Below, in pieces: positions 1 to 5,906 of a stretch of 5,954 nt of DNA (position 1 is its first letter; each line of letters opens with the position of its first letter). The notes under the pieces are model-generated. The model worked only from the letters and a program-made list of their open reading frames with translations. It ran no database searches and was not told the origin of the DNA. The position numbers were made by a program, and so were the translations under genes. The stretch is from positions 1-5,954 of the forward strand of contig CALZIH010000189.1 in the NCBI GenBank assembly GCA_945787305.1, written 5' to 3'. This DNA is from an uncultured Desulfobulbaceae bacterium. GTDB lineage: Bacteria > Desulfobacterota > Desulfobulbia > Desulfobulbales > Desulfobulbaceae.

Positions 1-132
1 AAAACACTGCCAAGTAAAAAAAATGTTATATTCTGGGATAGATATTTGGTGAAAATGTCTCAATTTATCATGGATAAGCTCGTGATGTATTCATTCGGAA
101 AATCTTTATTGGGCGTTTTTAGACAGCAATAA
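1..132 (+). CDS. C-terminal fragment of a gene entering from the left; possible SAM-dependent methyltransferase tail
   Basis: Frame 1 is open from the first base to a TAA at 130-132 and gives 43 residues; the start lies outside the window. The translation is protein-like, with a segment WDRYLVKMSQFIMDKL followed by FGKSLLGVFRQQ. From memory, an aromatic/basic segment, an amphipathic helix and a closing 'GKSLL.V.R' pattern occur at the C-terminus of some class I SAM-dependent methyltransferases. No catalytic or SAM-binding motif is in view, so the function is a weak guess. An internal ATG at 55-57 would give only 25 residues and has no good ribosome binding site, so a truncated upstream gene is the better reading. 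No strong terminator follows; a weak stem (141-148 with 166-173, one G-T pair) has no T-run. Confidence 0.5.
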   Translation, partial: KTLPSKKNVIFWDRYLVKMSQFIMDKLVMYSFGKSLLGVFRQQ

Positions 133-891
133 ATGGGTTCTTCTCTATATCCAGCGACCTCGGGAATGGAGAAAATAAAGAATGAGCAGATAAACCGTTC
201 ATGTGTAGAAAAGGGGTATGTAAGAGTTGCAGAGTTTTCCTGGGTAAAAACAGCCGAGCAAACACTGGAAGTATACAGGAAGGTCGCTAAGGAGCGGTCA
301 TGAGAAGGGGTATGCCGCTCATGCAACTTAGCTTGCTATATATGTTCATTGTGCTGGGTTGAAGGTATGGCAAAGTTCTTTGTGCACCCATCCTGTGTCC
401 TTTCCCTGGGTCTTGTTGCCAGTATGGCCGGGGTGGTTTTTTTGTTTTTTTCAGCCAATATGTCTCCTGATATGGTTAACACCGTCAAGAATAAACACGT
501 GTCCAATACCGCTTTTTTTCACTGGGTTTCCAGTGCTTGCAACGAGGTTACGTACCATTTTCCAGTTCATGGCCAGAGGCGGGGTCATCGTTTAACGACG
601 GTTGATCAGTCTGATATACGCGGGTTGGGTACCGTATGAATTGGCTTCGTCGTGGAGCTGCCTCTATCTGAAGACGGGAGTTTCAGCTGTTAGGCCTATT
701 CCCACAGGAGATTCGAGGGTTCTCCTAACCGTGACCGCGCCCCTGGCAATGAACTGGAAGGGTTATATGATTTCTTGAATAGTACTCCTTTAAGTTAAAT
801 TGTATTGTTGGAGTTTCATGGAGGTGTCTTGTTTAGCTTTTTTGTTTGAGCCCTGCCGGAGGCGCTCTTCCGCATCGCCACCTTCAGGTTG
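133..891. other. 759-bp stretch without a convincing gene, containing inverted repeats and hairpins
   Basis: No reading frame here has both a plausible start signal and a protein-like translation. Visible structure: a 10-bp direct repeat (AAGGGGTATG at 211-220 and 305-314); a hairpin GAGCGG/CCGCTC (292-297 with 315-320) that competes with CATGAG/CTCATG (299-304 with 318-323); the imperfect inverted repeat 560-592/727-759; and inside it two competing small stems, AGGAGA/TCTCCT (706-711 with 721-726) and GTTAGG/CCTAAC (689-694 with 724-729). Such structure suits remnants of mobile elements or a structured RNA. If the neighbouring transposon is of the IS1111 type, its right end and guide RNA would lie in the right part of this stretch, but I cannot place a boundary. 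Confidence 0.6.
560..759. repeat. Imperfect 33-bp inverted repeat enclosing about 134 bp (MITE-like or long RNA stem)
   Basis: The left arm 560-592 and the reverse complement of the right arm 727-759 match at 28 of 33 positions without gaps, starting with the shared block TTCCAGTTCAT at the outer end. Similarity fades beyond the arms. The arms could be terminal repeats of a small non-autonomous element of about 200 bp, or the stem of a structured transcript. I see no clear target-site duplication outside them. The enclosed sequence has no gene I can support. Confidence 0.6.
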
Positions 892-974
892 AGCAATGAG
901 GAGTTGGGGTGTCAAGGTTGCGAGGTACGATGCACCCGTAGGGCTTGACCTTGACACCCCAACTCCTCATTGCT
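892..974. repeat. Perfect 27-bp inverted repeat with 29-nt loop beside the IS110 transposase gene
   Basis: The arms 892-918 and 948-974 are exact reverse complements over all 27 positions, and two G-T pairs extend the stem inward. The arms are G/C-rich in the middle (GGAGTTGGGGTGTCAAGG). The structure ends 13 bp from the transposase stop codon. There is no T-run after the stem on either strand, so it is not a classical intrinsic terminator, although it could still stop or protect the transposase transcript. It could also be part of the right end of the insertion sequence, or a palindromic chromosomal repeat that served as target; some IS110/IS1111 elements are known to insert in palindromic repeats. 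Confidence 0.85.
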
Positions 975-987
975 ACCGGTTCGAAGA

Positions 988-2097
988 TCAGGCTGCCCTG
1001 GACAATTCCTTTGCTATCGCCCATGAAAAACCGGCAATCTCCCTGGCAATTGCTGTTTTGACAACATTTACTTTTTTCTCTTTGGCCGTTAAATAATGAT
1101 AACGGCTGCAAAGGCGACATTGAGCTTTCCACGAAATATCAATCACCCCTTTTGGCAAATCTTCTTGTCGTTTACGGATGGTTCTGCTTTTTCTTGCCGG
1201 AAATCGATACGCATGTGCTGCTTCCACTAAGGCTCTACGCACATGACCATTTCCGGTTTTGGTAATCGAACCTTTCTTTACCCGCTCTCCGCTTGAATGT
1301 TCAGAGGGGATGAGGCCAAGAAAAGCCATGAGCTTTCCTGGGTTTTCAAAACGAGTAAGATCTCCAAGCTCAGCTGCTATTGTTGCCGCAACAATAAGAG
1401 AGATCCCGCGCATGGACTGCAGGGCTTTGATCAATTCATATCGGCTACTTTGCTGGGATTGTAGTCGAATCTGTTCGGTCAATCGCTGAACACGGTTAAT
1501 ACAATCTGTTACGGTGTCGATATATTCTTGAAACACAATCTGCTGTGCAGGATATGGCATAGCGACCCTAGCCAACCAGTTGAAATGGGCCTTTGTCCAT
1601 TTTGTTTTTCCTGAATAAATAATATCGTGCCGGAGCAGGAATGCACTGAGTTGTTGCTTAGCTGTCCGAAGTGCACGGGTCGCATCTCCCCGAGCCCTGA
1701 CTAAATCCCGCAATGCCTCATCTTCTTCGGTTGGTACGTATACCGGTGTAAGCTCACCTGCCCGATGCAGCCTGGCTAAAGAAAGACAGTCTCGTTTATC
1801 ATTTTTCAAACGGTTCCCGCTTTGTTGCGGAATTTTGGATGGTGCAACAACAGCGCAATCGAAAGCGTTGCTGGTCAGATAACGATAAATTCCATATCCA
1901 CAAGGACCTGCTTCGTATACAAATCGGAGTACTGCTCCTTTCGATATCAGTTTACGAATAACTTTGTTCAGTTGATTCATATCGTTATCAATCTTACCAT
2001 AATATCTGACTTCACCATCACGACCGTCATCGGCGATTCCAATTGAAATTGAGTTTTTATGGACATCTAAGCCGATATTTTTTATTGTTTTCTTCAT
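988..2097 (-). CDS. IS110-family transposase (DEDD / Transposase_20), apparently intact
   Basis: This encodes a 369-aa transposase of the IS110 family, which moves an insertion sequence as a circular intermediate using a RuvC-like DEDD domain, a catalytic serine domain and, in studied members, a bridge RNA from the element's non-coding end. The N-terminal domain (about residues 8-160) has GLDVHK with Asp11, YEAGPCGYG with Glu62, and NDKRD with Asp100 and Asp103, the expected acidic tetrad. The C-terminal Transposase_20 domain (about 224-308) has the MRGI start, a GLIPSEHSSG segment with the candidate catalytic serine (268 or 269), and KTGNGHVRRAL. Length is at the long end of the usual range of roughly 300-400 residues. 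The ATG at 2097 is preferred over the upstream in-frame TTG at 2163 because AAGGAGG (2104-2110) lies six bases before it. No frameshift or missing key residue is seen, so the protein could be active. IS110 versus IS1111 subgroup is not decided. Confidence 0.95.
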   Translation of the reverse strand: MKKTIKNIGLDVHKNSISIGIADDGRDGEVRYYGKIDNDMNQLNKVIRKLISKGAVLRFVYEAGPCGYGIYRYLTSNAFDCAVVAPSKIPQQSGNRLKNDKRDCLSLARLHRAGELTPVYVPTEEDEALRDLVRARGDATRALRTAKQQLSAFLLRHDIIYSGKTKWTKAHFNWLARVAMPYPAQQIVFQEYIDTVTDCINRVQRLTEQIRLQSQQSSRYELIKALQSMRGISLIVAATIAAELGDLTRFENPGKLMAFLGLIPSEHSSGERVKKGSITKTGNGHVRRALVEAAHAYRFPARKSRTIRKRQEDLPKGVIDISWKAQCRLCSRYHYLTAKEKKVNVVKTAIAREIAGFSWAIAKELSRAA

Positions 2098-2103
2098 GAT
2101 CTG

Positions 2104-2110
2104 CCTCCTT
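2104..2110 (-). promoter_or_regulatory. Shine-Dalgarno site of the transposase gene
   Basis: On the minus strand this reads AAGGAGG, six bases before the ATG at 2097-2095. It decides the start codon: it would lie inside the coding sequence if the TTG at 2163 were used. Confidence 0.85.
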
Positions 2111-2146
2111 GGTTTTGGCTCTGAGTTGGTTGTTGATACTTTCAAC

Positions 2147-2194
2147 TTAACCCACGTTGGCAAGGTAGGCAGGTCTATTTTACCAACGTGTTAA
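2147..2194. repeat. Bulged hairpin upstream of the transposase gene
   Basis: CACGTTGG (2153-2160) pairs with CCAACGTG (2183-2190). TTAA on both outer sides (2147-2150 with 2191-2194) extends the stem to 12 bp with a two-base CC bulge on the left. The loop is 22 nt. It lies about 50 bp upstream of the transposase start, within the probable left end of the element. It may belong to the guide RNA, the element end, or the transposase leader. The minus-strand sequence TGGTAAAAT (2177-2185) would serve as an extended -10 box and falls across the loop and the right arm, but no matching -35 is visible. Confidence 0.5.
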
Positions 2195-2558
2195 CCATCA
2201 TATCTGAATATTAGGCGCAGGCACGTTCTGTAATATTTGTATGGTCTGACTGAAAGTTGACTATACACTGTGTCTATTACGGTTTCGGCTCCTACATCGG
2301 AATGTGTTTGGTCAAGCGGTAATTGACGTCGGATTTTCATTTCCATTGAATGGGTATTCACCGTCCTCCACAGGACAAACAGGTCAGGATATAAGTGGTT
2401 TTTTTCTGATATTTTAACAAAAAACCGATTGTCGCTTCTCTCGATATCTGATAGTTTACCTCTTATTTCTTCGTGCAATCTCAATTCAGGTACTCGTTAG
2501 TCATCATGATTCGGAGTATTGCTGTAAAACTCTGTTATTCCCCTCTGGTTCTTTGATC

Positions 2559-4343
2559 ATGCCTATGCATTCAATTTCAAAGTCGTTGAATATTCTTCTT
2601 CCATCCCTGATCTGTGTCTTGTTGTCCAGCGGTTGTGCTCAAGATAAAAAGATGGTTTCGCCCTATGAAGGCCGGGCCCAGCGGGAAACGGCCATGCGGG
2701 AACAGGGCTACGAACGTCCTGTAGCTAAACAGGAGGTTCCGGAACCTCGGGTGTCTGAACTGCCGTTAGATCAGCCGCAGGTTATGGCTGATGATGATCT
2801 ATTGCTGCCGATGCTCACCCATGTGAATGAGCGTATTTTTTCCTATGAGCAGAAAAAGGCGGCTTGGAGTGCGCTGCAGGAGAAAATCGCTAACCAGGAT
2901 CTTGAAGAAGAGCGTTTGGCAAAAATAGCGGAATGTCGACGGCAGGTTCAGGAAATTCTTAATCAATATAACGATTTGCACTATCAAGTGTTGCAGAAGG
3001 AATCCGTAACGACCAAGCACCTTCTTAAGGGTGAATTGTTGTTGAATCTTGAAAAAAAGGATTTTCAATTCCTGGAGAGTGACTGCAGTCGGATGCTGTC
3101 GGGAGGACCTGCCGTCGATTCACCCCTGCCAACAAAAAAGGATGCTGTTCGTCAGCAGGAACAGGAAATCAGCACTGCCTTTGCCAATGGAGAATACGAG
3201 AAGACCACCAAGGATTATGAACGCCTTATGTTCGACATTGCCCAACCGCCACCTTATGAGTTGACTTTTTCCTATGGCCAGGCCTTGATGAAGACCGGTC
3301 GTGAAACAGATGCCCGTAGCGTGTTCAAGGAGTTGCTCAATAGAATCCGTCAGCAGGATCAGGCCCAATGGGAATTTAAATTGATGCAGTTGATAGGTGA
3401 TCTGGACTTTGCCCTGGACTCATACTCGGCGGCAAAAGATCAGTATGATGAGATAGTTCAAATTTATGAGGGGTTGAGCAAGAGAAATGACTGGGCCAAG
3501 CAACAGCTTTCCGCCTTGAATGTGGCCGATGATCAAAGTGAAGAAGTCAAAACCTATGCTGACGTATTACGGCGTCACCTCGCCTATAACCCAGATCGCG
3601 ATGGTTTTACCGTTGTTGCAAAAGCCGAAGCTTTTGTCGACATGTACCCTTATTCCCTGGTGGCCTCCAGTGCCGACCACCTGGTCAATATCAGCCGAAG
3701 AGATGCCGAAGAATGGTATCAAGGCCTGTTGCAGCAGGTGGATGCATTGGTTGCTGAAGATAACTATCAGGACGCCCTGTTAATCATGGAGCGGGTGCCG
3801 AGAACGATTCTGCCTGTGGAAAAGCAGCAGGAGCTGGCAACCAAATCCAAGGAGTTATCTACAACTGAGGCCATTGCTAGAGAAACAATGCAGCTGGAGG
3901 AAGAACAACTGTTGCAGGAGAACTGGAACACGGGCATGACTGCGCTTCAGTTTAAGGAATACGACAAGGCTATTGAAGCCTTTAGTCAATTGCTAGGCAG
4001 TTCATATGACGACCGGGCAAAGGTGCGCATTGATGAAGCTGCGGGCCTTGCGGCCCAAGAGGATCGCAGGCGGGCGGCAGAACTTTTTGTTCGCGCCAAC
4101 CGTACGGAAGATCCTGAGAGCCGCAAGAAATTACTGTTTTCCTCAAGGCAGCTGCTGCAGGATATTTTAGTCAAGTATCCGCAATCCGATTTGATAGAAA
4201 AGGTGAGACGGAACCTGGAACGTATAGAGGACGAGATTAGTGCCATTGATCCCACCTTACTTTCAGCTCCTGTTACCGTAGATGGTGCAATTGCCGAGCC
4301 CGTCGACTCTTCAGCAAGTACAGGCCTTGATGCAGAGTTCTAG
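2559..4343 (+). CDS. TPR-rich predicted outer-membrane lipoprotein of unknown function
   Basis: I do not recognise a named family. The product (594 aa from the ATG at 2559) starts with a lipoprotein signal: a short basic N-region, the hydrophobic stretch ILLPSLICVLL, and the lipobox LSSGC with the lipidated Cys at residue 26. The following Ala-Gln, rather than Asp, favours the outer membrane. After a proline/glutamate-rich linker (to about 75) comes a charged helical segment (about 91-138), then TPR-like helix pairs, clearest near 201-223, 234-263, 273-306, 393-413, 455-481 and 522-543; the last ends with KYPQSD. The C-terminal 25 residues are low-complexity. TPR proteins usually act as docking scaffolds, so a periplasmic adaptor role is inferred. 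None of the candidate starts (TTG 2553, ATG 2559, ATG 2565) has a clear Shine-Dalgarno site; all keep the lipobox. The coiled-coil gene follows after 66 bp on the same strand, suggesting an operon. Confidence 0.85.
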   Translation: MPMHSISKSLNILLPSLICVLLSSGCAQDKKMVSPYEGRAQRETAMREQGYERPVAKQEVPEPRVSELPLDQPQVMADDDLLLPMLTHVNERIFSYEQKKAAWSALQEKIANQDLEEERLAKIAECRRQVQEILNQYNDLHYQVLQKESVTTKHLLKGELLLNLEKKDFQFLESDCSRMLSGGPAVDSPLPTKKDAVRQQEQEISTAFANGEYEKTTKDYERLMFDIAQPPPYELTFSYGQALMKTGRETDARSVFKELLNRIRQQDQAQWEFKLMQLIGDLDFALDSYSAAKDQYDEIVQIYEGLSKRNDWAKQQLSALNVADDQSEEVKTYADVLRRHLAYNPDRDGFTVVAKAEAFVDMYPYSLVASSADHLVNISRRDAEEWYQGLLQQVDALVAEDNYQDALLIMERVPRTILPVEKQQELATKSKELSTTEAIARETMQLEEEQLLQENWNTGMTALQFKEYDKAIEAFSQLLGSSYDDRAKVRIDEAAGLAAQEDRRRAAELFVRANRTEDPESRKKLLFSSRQLLQDILVKYPQSDLIEKVRRNLERIEDEISAIDPTLLSAPVTVDGAIAEPVDSSASTGLDAEF

Positions 4344-4394
4344 AACGGCGATGTGAAGTTTTAAACTGATGTAGATGAATATTTATAATATATC

Positions 4395-4400
4395 AAGGAG
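4395..4400 (+). promoter_or_regulatory. Shine-Dalgarno site of the coiled-coil gene
   Basis: AAGGAG lies nine bases before the ATG at 4410-4412, a good fit that supports this start. The site is much stronger than anything before the upstream lipoprotein gene. Confidence 0.8.
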
Positions 4401-4409
4401 TTTTGAGCA

Positions 4410-5906
4410 ATGGACAGGAAAAACCTCATAATTGCCGTATTGGCTGCACTGTTGATTTTGGGTTCACTCTGGGGGTCGGTTGGGGATAAAAATTCCAAGA
4501 TGCTGCGTCGTCAACTTGAACAGGCCGAGCAACAGCTTGCAGCAGCCGAGGCTGCTGCAAAGCAGGCACATGACGCAGTGCTGAAAAAAGCGGCCGAATT
4601 GCAGAAAGTGTTGCAGGGTAAAGAGGCGCAACTTGGTAAAGCGAGAAAGGAACTGGTTTCTTTACGAAAGACCAACAAGGGGCTTGAGGCCAGGTTGTCG
4701 GAACGAGATGCAGCCGTGCAGAAGCTGACAGCGGAAAAATCAAAGCTTGCTGCAGGTGGACAGGGTGATTCAGCAGCTGTTGTTAAGGAACTGCAAAAGA
4801 AGATGACTCTTTTGAAAGAAGAGCTGAAGAAAAAAAATAAACAGCTTACCCAGAAACAGAGTACAGCTGGAGCGGGAGCCGTCGCCGACCTGCAGGGGAA
4901 GATAGTTACTCTCCAGGATGAGTTACAGAAAAAAGACCAACAGCTCACCAAGGTACAGAGTGCCGGCAGCACCGAGCAGGTGGCGGATTTTCAGCAAAAG
5001 ATGGTTGCTCTCCAGCAGGAATTAGAGCGTAAAAATGAACAGCTTGTCAAGGTGCAGAGCGCTGAATCTGAACAGGTGGCGGATCTTCAGCAAAAGCTGG
5101 TTGCCCTGCAGGATCAGTTACGGAAAAAAGAAGAGAAGCTTGCTCAGATTCAGAATTCTCGCAAGCAGTTTGTCCGCTTGCAGGGTACGGAAGGGGATCA
5201 GGTAGCGGAACTTCAGAAGAAGATAGTTGCACTTCAGGACGAATTGAAAAATAAAGAAGAACAGGGGGCCGAGCTGCAAGAAAAGATGGGTGCTCTTCAG
5301 GGTGACTTACAAAAAAAAGGTGAGCAACTTGCCAAGGTACAGGGCAGTGAATCTGAGCAAGTGACAGTTTTGAAGGAAGAATTGAAAGCAAAAGATGAGC
5401 ATTTGGCCAAAATGCAGAGTGCTGCTGCGGATCAGGTTTCAGAACTGCAGAACAGGATCTCGGTTCTTCGTGATGAGGTGCAGAGCAGAGGTGATAAGAT
5501 TGCCCAAATGCAGGCCGCAAAAGATGCATTGAAAGAGGCTAAACAGCAGACAGGGCAGGAGGTTGCCAAGCTGCAGGAAACACTGGCCGATGCAGAGACC
5601 ACGAAACAGGAACGGGCTGCATTGAGTCGTGAAGTTGCAACTGCCAGGGCCCAGATTATTGGGCTGGAGAAGATTGTTGAAGAGAAAAATGCGGTTATTG
5701 AAGAGATCAGCCGTCAGCTTGACCGGGTGAAAATCAATATGGATGTACTGTTGAACAAGATTGCCGACCAGCAGGATGGGTTGCAGGAAGTTCAGGAAGA
5801 AAACCGCGAGCTGATCAAAGAAGGCCGCATTGTTCGGATTGAAGACGGCAATACTCCCTGGTTCCACCTGAACGACGCCTCCCCCCCAAGGTCAAAAAAC
5901 GCCTAA
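4410..5906 (+). CDS. Membrane-anchored long coiled-coil protein with internal repeats, unknown function
   Basis: The 498-aa product has a short N-terminus (MDRKN), one hydrophobic helix (about residues 6-24), and then almost pure coiled coil to about residue 470, rich in Gln, Glu, Lys, Leu and Ala. Residues 122-370 consist of 7-8 degenerate repeats of about 32 residues built on a core like EQVADLQQKMVALQDEL followed by a KK.EQLAKVQSA-type tail. The coil is interrupted by short glycine-rich breaks (near 116-119 and 153-156). No enzymatic motif is present, so a scaffold or tether role is inferred. Topology is not certain: the helix is most likely a signal anchor with the coil in the periplasm, but basic residues follow it too. 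The gene has a good ribosome binding site and probably shares a transcript with the TPR lipoprotein. The last eight residues follow a C7 run and may result from a frameshift. Long repetitive coils match many unrelated proteins, so similarity to SMC- or myosin-like names would mean little. Confidence 0.85.
   Translation: MDRKNLIIAVLAALLILGSLWGSVGDKNSKMLRRQLEQAEQQLAAAEAAAKQAHDAVLKKAAELQKVLQGKEAQLGKARKELVSLRKTNKGLEARLSERDAAVQKLTAEKSKLAAGGQGDSAAVVKELQKKMTLLKEELKKKNKQLTQKQSTAGAGAVADLQGKIVTLQDELQKKDQQLTKVQSAGSTEQVADFQQKMVALQQELERKNEQLVKVQSAESEQVADLQQKLVALQDQLRKKEEKLAQIQNSRKQFVRLQGTEGDQVAELQKKIVALQDELKNKEEQGAELQEKMGALQGDLQKKGEQLAKVQGSESEQVTVLKEELKAKDEHLAKMQSAAADQVSELQNRISVLRDEVQSRGDKIAQMQAAKDALKEAKQQTGQEVAKLQETLADAETTKQERAALSREVATARAQIIGLEKIVEEKNAVIEEISRQLDRVKINMDVLLNKIADQQDGLQEVQEENRELIKEGRIVRIEDGNTPWFHLNDASPPRSKNA
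4773..5519 (+). repeat. Degenerate tandem repeats (about 96-bp unit) inside the coiled-coil gene
   Basis: The repeated coil is also visible in the DNA. The clearest pair starts at 4974 and 5070, exactly 96 bp apart, with blocks such as CAGGTGGCGGAT and TTCAGCAAAAG shared. Other units are diverged, and some are longer or shorter (an insertion around residues 251-261, a shortened unit near 316-340). The pattern indicates growth by in-frame duplication followed by drift. Confidence 0.8.
5881..5887 (+). other. C7 homopolymer at the end of the coiled-coil gene, possible frameshift site
   Basis: Seven C residues precede AAGGTC. In the called frame the protein ends eight codons after Ser491-coding TCC. 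With one more C the frame would continue as KVKKRLKELTPIHKAIRSQ and beyond, open to the window edge. That downstream frame has no ATG, GTG or TTG of its own after its last stop (TGA at 5840-5842), so if it is coding it must be a continuation. The cause could be a sequencing error, a true mutation or slippage. Confidence 0.5.

Larger units (their letters stand above)
2098..2558. other. 461-bp gap: left end of the IS110 element plus leader of the lipoprotein gene
   Basis: This stretch separates the divergent transposase and lipoprotein genes. It should contain the upstream non-coding end of the insertion sequence (the usual bridge-RNA site in IS110-type, non-IS1111 elements) and the promoter of the lipoprotein operon. 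Visible structure: the transposase Shine-Dalgarno site, the hairpin at 2147-2194, and a small perfect hairpin GTCCT/AGGAC with a four-base loop (2363-2376). A minus-strand frame at 2191-2484 is open for 97 codons, but it starts with TTG and matches nothing I recognise, so it is not called. I see no confident sigma-70 promoter on the + strand and no obvious element boundary. Confidence 0.6.

Noticed and set aside
133..180. Intrinsic terminator after the entering gene
   Set aside because: The stem 141-148/166-173 is weak, with a 17-nt loop and no T-run on the + strand.
60..326. 88-codon minus-strand frame
   Set aside because: It overlaps the tail of the entering + strand gene, has no ribosome binding site, and its composition is not protein-like.
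367..639. 90-codon + strand frame with one hydrophobic segment, as a small membrane protein
   Set aside because: The GAAGG before the ATG has almost no spacing, the second half does not look like protein, and the frame runs through the left arm of the inverted repeat. It is probably chance.
590..695. Integron attC-like site (GTTTAAC at 590-596, GTTAGGC at 689-695, 106 bp)
   Set aside because: The outer boxes fit the consensus, but the sequences inside them do not form the required imperfect palindrome, and no integrase or cassette gene is near.
896..1096. 66-codon + strand frame sharing its first residues with a minus-strand frame
   Set aside because: The shared start is only the perfect palindrome read from both sides; the rest is antisense to the transposase gene.
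2191..2484. 97-codon minus-strand frame upstream of the transposase
   Set aside because: TTG start, no recognisable family or ribosome binding site, and it lies where the non-coding IS110 end is expected. A gene remnant remains possible.
4384..4389. Perfect TATAAT before the coiled-coil gene as a separate promoter
   Set aside because: The start of transcription would fall in the Shine-Dalgarno site, and the -35 region (TTAAAC at 17 bp spacing) matches poorly. Co-transcription with the lipoprotein gene is more likely.
4426..5867. Several open minus-strand frames of 105-160 codons opposite the coiled-coil gene
   Set aside because: They are antisense shadows of a repetitive Gln/Lys/Glu/Leu-rich gene, with no start signals or recognisable domains.
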